64,000 bases of DNA, taken from Acephala macrosclerotiorum. Lineage: Eukaryota; Ascomycota; Leotiomycetes; Helotiales; Mollisiaceae. Of this stretch, positions 55,017 through 64,000 are shown piece after piece (the first letter of the stretch is position 1; every line of letters begins with the position of its first letter). Under the pieces are notes generated by a model. The model was not told the origin of the DNA and did not search any database. It saw only the letters and a program-made list of their open reading frames with translations. The stretch spans positions 82,937-146,936 of the forward strand of contig MU119337.1 in NCBI GenBank assembly GCA_014904845.1, read 5' to 3'. Both the position numbers and the translations under genes were made by a program.

Positions 55017-55076
55017 ATCACGTAATCATGATAACGTGATATTATCAATCAATCAATCGCTTAATTATCATGATAA
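55017..55076. repeat. Pair of palindromes at the GC/AT boundary
   Basis: A near-perfect 24-bp palindrome (ATCACGT..ATCATGAT..ACGTGAT, two mismatches) at 55,017–55,040 is followed by the perfect 14-bp palindrome ATTATCATGATAAT at about 55,063–55,076. They sit exactly where normal DNA turns into the AT-rich block and may mark a transposon terminus. Confidence 0.5.
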
Positions 55077-55079
55077 TCG

Positions 55080-56384
55080 TAATAATTTCGATCTTATTAG
55101 ACATTTAAAGCACTACACTTGAATTCTATGATATTAAATCAGAACGTACGACAAAACAAATACTATATAAAATTCAAGATTTTATTCTTTTTCTAGTGTT
55201 TTAAATACTAAATTTATTTCAATTTTTCAATCTTTAAAAACATTTTTTTTTAATTCATCGTACGACGTACTTCTAAAAATACTCGCTTTATTTTATTATT
55301 TATAACTAAAATAAATAAAATATTAATAACTATATATAAAAACTTCGATTATCGAATTTTTTAAACTTTTTAATTCTATTATTCAAATATTAAATCGATA
55401 ATATTATACAAAATTTCAAAATAATAATTTTTCTACTTATTTAAATTACTCGAACAATTAAAAATTTGCAAATTTTAAACAATTTTATTAAAAATATCAA
55501 GTTTACACTTTTCTTTCTTTTTTCTTTTTCTTTTTTTCTTTTTTTCGAGTTTTTTTATACGAAATAAACGTAAAAATAAATACAAAATTTTAATTATTTT
55601 AATAATCTTTTTATAATTATTTAATTTTTTTAAATATAAATTTATACTATTTTTTAAATCAATATTTCTCAATATATTTCGTACGATTCTTAAAATTTAA
55701 AATCAAAATAATAATATATAAAAAAATAATATTTATATAAACGTAATATTTATTAAAAAATTTTTAAAATTTATTAATATAATAAATAAAATTAAAATTT
55801 TTTTTATATTTAATTTAATATACGAAATTAAAATCATATTACAAATATTTAAAACTTTAAAAACGTATTTTTAATTTTTTATATTATTTTTTTTAAAATA
55901 TTTATAATTAATAAAACTCGATTTAAAATTGTAAAATTTTTTTAAATTTATAAAATAATTTTATAAAAAAATGCAAAAAAAAAATTTATTATATGAAATT
56001 TCTATTAATTTTAAAAAATAAAATAATTATTATTAAAATTTTTTTAAAATTTTTTAATATATAAATCGATTTCAAATAAATACTATAAAAAAATAATAAT
56101 TATTATATACTAATTATTTCATTTTATAGAATTATTTATTGAAATACGTCGTTTAATATAATACTCAATTTTTATAATTCAATATAAAAAACTTTTAAAA
56201 TATATAATAATATTATATAATTTATTAAAAAAATATAAAAATTTAAATTTTTATTTTATTTTTTTAATTATATTTTTATTTAAATTTTTATATTTTATTT
56301 TATCGTACGATTTCAAATTATTAATTTAAATAATATTTTAAAACAAAAAAATTTTAATAATAAAATTAATAATATATTTTATAT
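55080..56384. other. AT-rich RIP-type sequence without genes
   Basis: Strongly AT-biased and CpA-depleted, with TCGTACGA-like motifs recurring (55,258, 56,301). It does not match the corresponding left-hand block beyond the inverted repeat. A purine-rich/pyrimidine-rich tract (CTTT repeats) lies at about 55,508–55,550. No reading frame is credible. Confidence 0.6.
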
Positions 56385-59300
56385 AATATAATGAGATTAT
56401 ATATTTTTTTTTCAAAAATCCTTGTAAATAATTAATTTCGAGAGTAATATTAATTACGTGTTTTTTAGTATATAAAGAGTTTTCGTTTATTATAGACTAA
56501 TTAATAATTTTTTCTATTTTTATTTTGATTGATTAATTGATTGATTTACGGATTATTTCGAATAAATTTAGTTTATTAATTAAAACGAATTAATTTATGA
56601 TTAGATTTTTTTGTTTTGTATTTTATTGTTTTTTTACATTGGTAAAGCGATATTAGAAAGTGAATTGTTTTAGTAAATTTCGTTGAGAATTGTTTATATA
56701 CGATTTGTGTATTTTGTTTTTTATTGTTATTAAAAAGAAACTCAAATTATTAGAAATCGAAGATTGAAAATTAATTGATAAAAACTTTTTATTTTAATTG
56801 TATTGTTCGAAATTAAATGATTTGATTACGAGATTGTGAAATTGTAAAAAAGTATTAATTTATAAGAATTACGTATTGAATTGTTTGAAATGATTGATAT
56901 TAAAGCGAATATAAAAAAGAAAAAAAAAAATTCGTAGTAATTATTTACGACAATTAGTTTTATTTTCAGTGGAAATTGAAATATAAAAAAAAAAATTTTA
57001 ATACGAAAAAAAAAAGAAATTGTAGCGTTAAAAAACGAAATTGTTTTATTGTTTTATATTTTAATTTTAATTCTTTTAAAAATCGCAATTTACAAATCGC
57101 TTGTAATCGTTTTCAAATTAAAATAGTAAAATTAAAATAAATTTCGAATTTTAAAAAATAATACGAAAAAAATTAAAATAAAAAATTTTAATCGAAAAAA
57201 ATCAATTAAAAAAATATTTATTTAAAAAATATATTTTATTAAAACGAATAAACGAGCGAAATTTCAAGTAAAAATTGAAACAAAATTTTTTTTACAAGAA
57301 AACAATATAAATAAAAACTAATCTTTAAAACGAATTTTATTTAAAAATAATAATTCGAAAATTTGTATTTTTAAATTATTAAATTAATTCTTAATTTAAA
57401 GATTAAAATCAGTAAATTATTCGTATTAAAATTTATTTTTCTTAGTAAAAAATATTCTTATTTTAATCATATTATCAATTTTTTCTAAAAAATCTTTTAT
57501 AAACAATAAAAATAATTTTTTAAAAATATAAAACTTCGAGAAATACGTATTCGTATTAAGACTATAAATATTTCTTTTTAAAATTTTTGAAATATTTTAA
57601 TTCAAAAAAAACAATATTACGACTTTTTTGAAATAATACGATAATATATATAAAAACTATAAAATTACTTTAAAAACTAAAAAAATACGATTTTTGTAAT
57701 ATATTAATTCGATTTACAAAAAGCAAATCCGATTTATATTAAAATATAACATTGAAAATTATTTAAAAAAAAAATTTTACGACGTTTTAAAAAAAGAATT
57801 TCGCGAATACAATTAAAAATATTATCGAGTAAATATAGAGTTTTTATATAAAATTATTAATTAATTTACAAAAAGTTTTTTAATAATAAAAACGTATATA
57901 AATTTGTTCGATCGAATATTTAAAAAATTGATTAAACGAAATAAATTGAATAAATAATATTAAAAACGCGAATTTATAAAAATTTTTTTAATGTATATTA
58001 AAAAACGAATTTTCAAAAAAATCGATTACGAGTCGATAAAAATATTTATTTATAATTACAATAAAATGTATAAAAAAGCGATTATTGTATATAAATATAA
58101 AAAGAAAAAACGGTAATACAATAAAACTAACAATTTAAAATACTCGAAAATTCGATAAAAATATTTAAATATTGTAATACAAAAAATGATTTTAAATGTA
58201 ATTAATAATTTACTATTTTTTGTTTTATTCGAATTATTTATAAAAGAAATTCAATGAAAAATGTATATAATCGTTAAAAAAACTTATATCGAATTTCAAT
58301 TTTCGATTTTATATATTATTTAAATCTAAAAAACTCAATAAATATTCGTATTAAAACTTTTAATTCAAATGAACGATTTCGTTAAAAAATTGAAAAAATT
58401 TTTTTTTTTTTTTGTATTATTTAACGATTTGAAAATCGTTTTAAATATTAATATTATAAAAATATTTCAAAAATTAAATAACGTTATAATTTCTATAAAT
58501 CAAAATTAGAATTAATTTGCTTTTTTACGAGAATATAAACGAGAAAAAAATTTTAATCGAAAACGAGAAAAATATAATAATATAAAAAAAAGCGAATATA
58601 GAGTTTTAGATAATTCAATGTCGATTAAACTTTCGTAAAATATATTGTCGATCGTTTAAAAGAATACAATAAAGACTAATATTGTATATAACGATTAATA
58701 AAACGAGCGATATTGTTTTAAGTATTTCGAGTAAACAAAGAACAAAGAAGTCGATTTTTTCATTGATTATTTTTTCGTGGATCGCTATTTATTTATAAAT
58801 AAATTAATTAATCGTAAGTATTACTATCGAAAAAACGATCAATAGTATTATAGTTTTTAAAGTCGTGATTGATTTTTGTAATTGTTTACACTTAAAAACA
58901 ATCGATATTAGTATAATCAAATTATAAAACAAATAATTGAAAAACTTTTTAATTACAATCTCGATAAACGCTTTAAAAATGTATAAAGAATCTAAAAATT
59001 TATTCAGTTTATTATTCAAAAAAAGAGTAAAATTAATACTAATAAAATTTTTTTAAAAAGATCGAATTTATCGTTGTATATTTTCAATAGTAATAATATT
59101 AATATTTAAAGTTTTAATAAAGCGATTATTAATAAGTTCTATAAAAAATTATTAGTAAATACGATAATAATAAATACAATAACGATAAATAAATCGAGAA
59201 ACAAAATTCAAAGTATACAAAAAAATTTTCAATGAAAAATAAAAATAAAAAAAAAGTATTTAAAAATCGAATTATAATAATAAACTTTACAAAGCGTTTA

Positions 59301-59497
59301 AAACGAAAAACGAGAAAAAATAAACATAAATCAATCGAAAAATAAAATTTTAAAACAATAATTTGACGCTAGAAATAATAATTTTATTAACGAAGTTTTA
59401 TTATAAAAACTCTTTAAAAATACAATATTATTTTCAAAAATTCAAAAAAAAATGAAAATAATTATTAATACTTTGAAAACATTGAATTTTATTATAG
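56385..59497 (+). mobile_element. RIP-degraded transposon copy, right arm of the inverted repeat
   Basis: This is the inverted partner of 1–3176, alignable throughout with the coordinate sum drifting from about 59,563 to 59,498. Where the left copy is less mutated (3070–3150), differences in this copy are G-to-A or C-to-T, as RIP would cause: GAGTAATATTAATTAC here (56,442–56,457) against GAGTAGTACTGGTCAC on the reverse strand of 3106–3121. The element probably continues rightward, since the partner runs off the window edge. A 71-codon minus frame at 58,804–59,019 is accidental. Confidence 0.8.
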
Positions 59498-62400
59498 TAA
59501 TTATTAATTAATAATGAAAAAACAATACTTATTATTTGATTCTAATAAATATTAAGATCGTTATAATAAAAAAAAATATTAAAAATCGTTAATCTTATAA
59601 AACAATTTTTTTAAAATTTTTATAAAATGTTTAAAAAAACGAATCAATTTATTTCTATTATTAAAAACTTTGTAATACTCGAAATTAATCTCATAAAAAT
59701 CGATTTTTTGTTATTAATTAAAAAAAAGTATATTATCGTTATTTTTAAACTATATTTCAATTTATTTGAATTAATTGATTCGAGTAAAAAATACGAAATA
59801 TTAAATACTAAAACGAAATATTACATTGTTTTTACGTACATAATTCGAGATTTCGATAATATTATTACAAACGTCGAAAATTTTCAATTATTTATTACTA
59901 TTAAACAAAACTTTAAATTCATTGAAATAACGATTATAAAAATAGAAATTAAATACAAAATCGAATATAAAATTTTTTTTTTCTTTATAAACAATACAAA
60001 AAATTTTTTTTTAAAACAATTATTCGTCGTTACAATAAAAATACAAATTAAATACAAAAATAATAATTCGTAAAATAATATATTTCGAAACTTTAAAAAT
60101 TTTAATTTTATTTATACAATTATAATTATTTTTCCTTTGAAAATCGATTTACATTAAACTATTAAAAATCGCTATATTTGTATATATTTTCAAATCGAAA
60201 AAATATCGAAAAAAAATATAATACGAAAAATTAAATATTAATATTATTAGAAAATAGTATAATATTAAAACTCGTGAACAATTTTTATATTTTAATAAAT
60301 TTCTTTTTATTTTTGATTTTTTATTAAATATTTTTAATATTATTAGTTCAAAAAAAAAATACAAATAAAACAATATAAAAAATAAAATTATTTTTTTCGA
60401 TTTTTTATAAAACGTTTTTTTTTTTAATAAAAAAAAAATAAACGAAATTTTGAATAAAAAAATTTTTAATAAAAAAACGAAAAAAGATTTTTTTGTAATA
60501 ATATTATTGTTTTTAAACGTAAACGTCATAAAAAAATATTTAAAAAACAATACAAAATATTAATTATTTTATTCTATTAAAAAAAAACGAAATCGAAAGA
60601 TTTTCGAATATAAAAACGAGAAAAAAACTCGAATAAAAAGAATAGTTTTATTATTAAATAATTTTAATTTAAAATTATTCAATATAAACGTTAATACAAT
60701 ATATAAACTTAAGTTCAAAAAAGTACGATTTGTCGATTTAATCGACGAAATTAAAAAAACTTTTAAAAAATGAAAAAATTAATTCAAACGATTTAAAACG
60801 CGAAAAATACTTTAAAAATATATTAAAAAATATATAAAATATTTATTATTGCGAATTGTTTTAATATTAAAAAAATTACAATTTATTTTTAAACGATTAA
60901 TATTTCTACTTATTAAAAACTAATTATAGAAATCTGAAAAAAAAATATTCGATAAAATAATATTTAATCGTAAAAAAACAATAATATTTAATTAAAAAAA
61001 AGTTTTTAAAATTTATAAAAATATTAATTCGTTTATTCGTATTAAAACAATTCAATACACGATATAATAAAAAAAAAACTTTTATTACTTTAAAATTTTA
61101 TTTTCAATTATAATAAAAATATTTTAAAAATAATTCGATTGTAAAATATTCAAAAAAAACAATAATTTTTATTGAAATTTATAGTTTTTAATCGCGAAAA
61201 AAATCGTTAAAATTTATTAATTAATTAACGCGATTATAAAAATAAACTCGATTACTTTAAAAAACGTTAATATACTTTTTTTTATAAATAAATTTTTTAA
61301 AAAATTTATCGAATACTTTTGTATTTTTTTAATAAATTTTTTTTCTAAATACGATTAATTTATATTAAACGTTCAAAATAAAAATATAATTACTTTTATA
61401 ATTTCATTAAAATTTCTACGAATAATAATATCGCTTTAAAAAATAATTAATTTTATAATTTAATTCGTTCGAGTTATTATAATAATTCTAAAAAACGTGT
61501 TTTTTAAAATCGCGATATTATTTTTAAATAACGTAAAAATCAAAAGATTTTATACAAATTACGATAATAAATTAATATTTTTAAAGATTCGTTGATTTGT
61601 TTTTAAATATATTTAAAATTTAAATAAAACGTTAAATCGAATCGAGAAAATTCAAATTTATATAAAATTTAAATTATAATTTTATTAAAATAAAATAATT
61701 ATTATTAATTTCGTTTATAGTTTTAAAAAGTATTTTTTTGAAAGTACAAAAATCATTAAAATTTTAAAATAGATTAAATATAATAATATTTTTAAAATCA
61801 AAATTTTTATTAGAATTTGTATTTATTACAAAATATAAATTTAATATTTTAATATTATTATTAAATTGTTATATTGATTAATTAAAAAAAACGAATTTTT
61901 CGAATAAAGAAAAAAGTAGAAAATCGCTATAATATTTTTATAAAACAAATTTACGACGATTTTAGTACTTTGTAAAATCTATTACGATTTTACAAATAAA
62001 TAAAAAATGATTATTTTAAGTATCGATATTAGTTAGTAAAAGTATAGAAAAATATTCGATTAATATAATAATAAAAAACGAAAACGAGTAATTCGATACG
62101 AATTAAAATTTTAAAATACTATTAAACGAAATTATAATAAAATAAAAAAAGAATATCAAAAAATTTTAAAATGTTTTCGTAAATTACGATTTTAATTATA
62201 TAATATTTATTTTATTTTTAAAACAAACGTTAATACGTTTATTATTTAATTAAATCGAGTAATAATAAATTTTTTTAGTATTTTAATTATTCGTTAATTC
62301 GTTTAAATACGATTATTCGATTTCGAAGTTAAATATATTAGAAAAAGTATTTATATTATTGTAAACGAATTATTTAAAAAATCGCGAATAGAAAACGACA

Positions 62401-64000
62401 ATTTAAAAAAAAGAACAAATATTAATAAGTTTATTATAATCGAGTTTAATTGCGTTAAAATAATTCTAATCTCGATTAAAAAACGCAAAACTAATTAAAA
62501 AATTGAAAATAGACTATTTGTAATTGAGAATAAACACGTGAAACGAAAATATTTGTTTGAATTATTAAATCAAATTTGAAAGAATTTTTTTAAATTCGAT
62601 ATTTTTAGTTTTCAATTTTCGATATTAATTATATTTTTTGTATATATCGTATTAATCGCTTTTTTTGAGATCAATAAACTATTAAATAATAATAATAATA
62701 ATAATACTTTTTTTTTTTTTAATAATAATTATTTAAATTATTTTTGAAATATTGTTTAATATTTAATAATTTTAAAACGATTAAAATAATTTTCAAAAAT
62801 AGAATTTCGTAAATTAATTCGAAAATTCGTTAATTATAGTATTTGAAATAAAATACTATAAAAAAATATTATTAAATTTTATTTATTTCGATTTGTTTTA
62901 AACGATTTAAAACAGTATATAATAATTATAATTGAATTACATAATAAATTCGAATATACTAAAAAAAAAAATATTTATTATCGAATAATTAATTGATATT
63001 ATTAGAAAAAGTATTATAAAAACGTTCGAAATTTTGTAGTAAATTGTAATAATTATTAGTATAAAAATAAGAAAAAACACGAAAAAATTCTATATTTTTA
63101 GAGAGTAATTTCGTTATTTTATTGTATTAAAATAAATATAATTAAATTTTCGTAATATAAAATATTCGATAATTTAATTGTAATATAAAATAATTTTTTC
63201 GATTAAATTGAAATTAAATTAATAAAAAATTCGATTTCTAAAAAAATTGTTAAATTTATTTATAATAATATTATTTGCAAATACGACGTTTTCGATTATA
63301 TAAAATTAAACAAAAAATTCGAATTCAAAAAAATTGTTATCAAAAAATTGAATAAATTCGAAATCAAACGAATTATTATTTTCGTATACAATTTGAAAAT
63401 AAATGAGATAATTGAGTAAAAATATTAATTTATTATTGTCGTATTAATTGTTTTAATAAAAAAAAATAAAAAAAATTGATTAAAATATTTATTAATTGTT
63501 TTTTTTGTAAATCGAACGATTATTTATAAATTAATTAAATATACGCTATTTTATATAGTCTATAGTAAAGAAATTGTTTTATTTATTGAAACTCGATTTT
63601 TTATTTAAAGAACTTTCGATTAGAACGAAATATATAATCGAGCGAAGTTTTTTGAATTGAGAATCAAATAAATTGAAATACGAAATAAAAATATAAAAAA
63701 ATCGAAATTGAAAAAAAAATGTAATTACAAATAAAATCAAATATATTTTGATATTTATTATTAAATACGAAAAGAATTAATTCGAGAAAAAGATTTCGTA
63801 TTAATATATAATATTAAATTTATTAATTAAAATATATTTAAAAATATTAAATTGTTATATAAATAATTAAATTTATATTGAATTTATTAAATAAATCAAT
63901 TGAAAAAGAATTATTTACTCGAAAAAATAAATGAAATAATAATTCGAAAATTATATATTAAAAATCGTTTAAAGAAATTTATTAAAAAAAATAAATATTA
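59498..64000. other. RIP-degraded repeat DNA to the window end
   Basis: Continuous AT-rich, CpA-depleted sequence. Frames of 148 codons (59,627–60,073 plus) and 133 codons (60,149–60,550 minus) consist almost only of Ile, Lys, Asn, Phe and Leu. They may be fossils of transposon genes whose codons were shifted to A/T, but no motif survives. Probably the rest of the right-hand element and neighbouring repeats. Confidence 0.6.

Noticed and set aside
59627..60550. Reading frames of 148 and 133 codons in the AT-rich right flank
   Set aside because: They are built almost entirely of Ile, Lys, Asn, Phe and Leu, as chance frames in RIP-mutated DNA are, with no motif and frames on both strands.
1..64000. 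Starship-like giant mobile element
   Set aside because: An island with cargo-like genes invites the idea, but no tyrosine-recombinase (DUF3435) captain gene is visible at either edge. The flanking repeats are an inverted dead transposon rather than short direct repeats.

Overview
The window looks like nuclear DNA of a filamentous ascomycete. The intact genes have short GT–AG introns of 45–88 bp. The protein families are typical of these fungi: HET-domain and CorA-like proteins, fungal kinase/TPR proteins, Dal5-type and other MFS transporters, and homogentisate dioxygenase. The sequence alternates between ordinary gene-bearing DNA and extremely AT-rich blocks. In those blocks CpA/TpG is nearly absent while CpG and TpA persist, which is the signature of repeat-induced point mutation (RIP). 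A Leotiomycete-like genome is a guess from general feel, not something I can prove.

Layout. Positions 1–4130 are RIP-degraded, and 1–3176 is one arm of a large inverted repeat. Positions 4.2–23 kb hold genes of the kind linked to fungal non-self recognition and signalling: a 5'-truncated ankyrin-repeat gene, a kinase–Sel1/TPR gene, a tandem kinase/pseudokinase gene, a CorA-like membrane protein and a HET-domain gene. Positions 24.1–26.4 kb carry an MFS transporter and a small hypothetical gene. Positions 26.8–29.3 kb are a broken HET-domain gene with a 377-bp MITE inside an exon. Directly after it, 29,267–32,831 is a 3.56-kb RIP-degraded foldback element made of two nearly full-length inverted arms. 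Positions 33–47.4 kb look more metabolic: a monooxygenase relic, an unknown protein, a Dal5-type MFS transporter, a frameshifted FAD-dependent amine/amino-acid oxidase, a small DUF6699-like protein, an aldo-keto reductase and homogentisate 1,2-dioxygenase. Positions 49.3–54.9 kb are a graveyard of minus-strand gene relics (SNF2-like helicase, RRM protein, Lys/Ala-rich domain, unknowns) that are not RIP-mutated. From about 55.0 kb to the end the DNA is RIP-degraded again, and 56,385–59,497 is the reverse-complement partner of 1–3176.

The window is therefore a gene island of about 51 kb held between two head-to-head copies of one dead transposon. Its left half is a cluster of probable self/non-self or stress-signalling genes, and its right half is catabolic and transport genes. 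How the genes cooperate is inference from families and adjacency only; no operon-like or secondary-metabolite backbone (PKS/NRPS) is present. Exon joins given below were worked out by hand from splice sites and frame.
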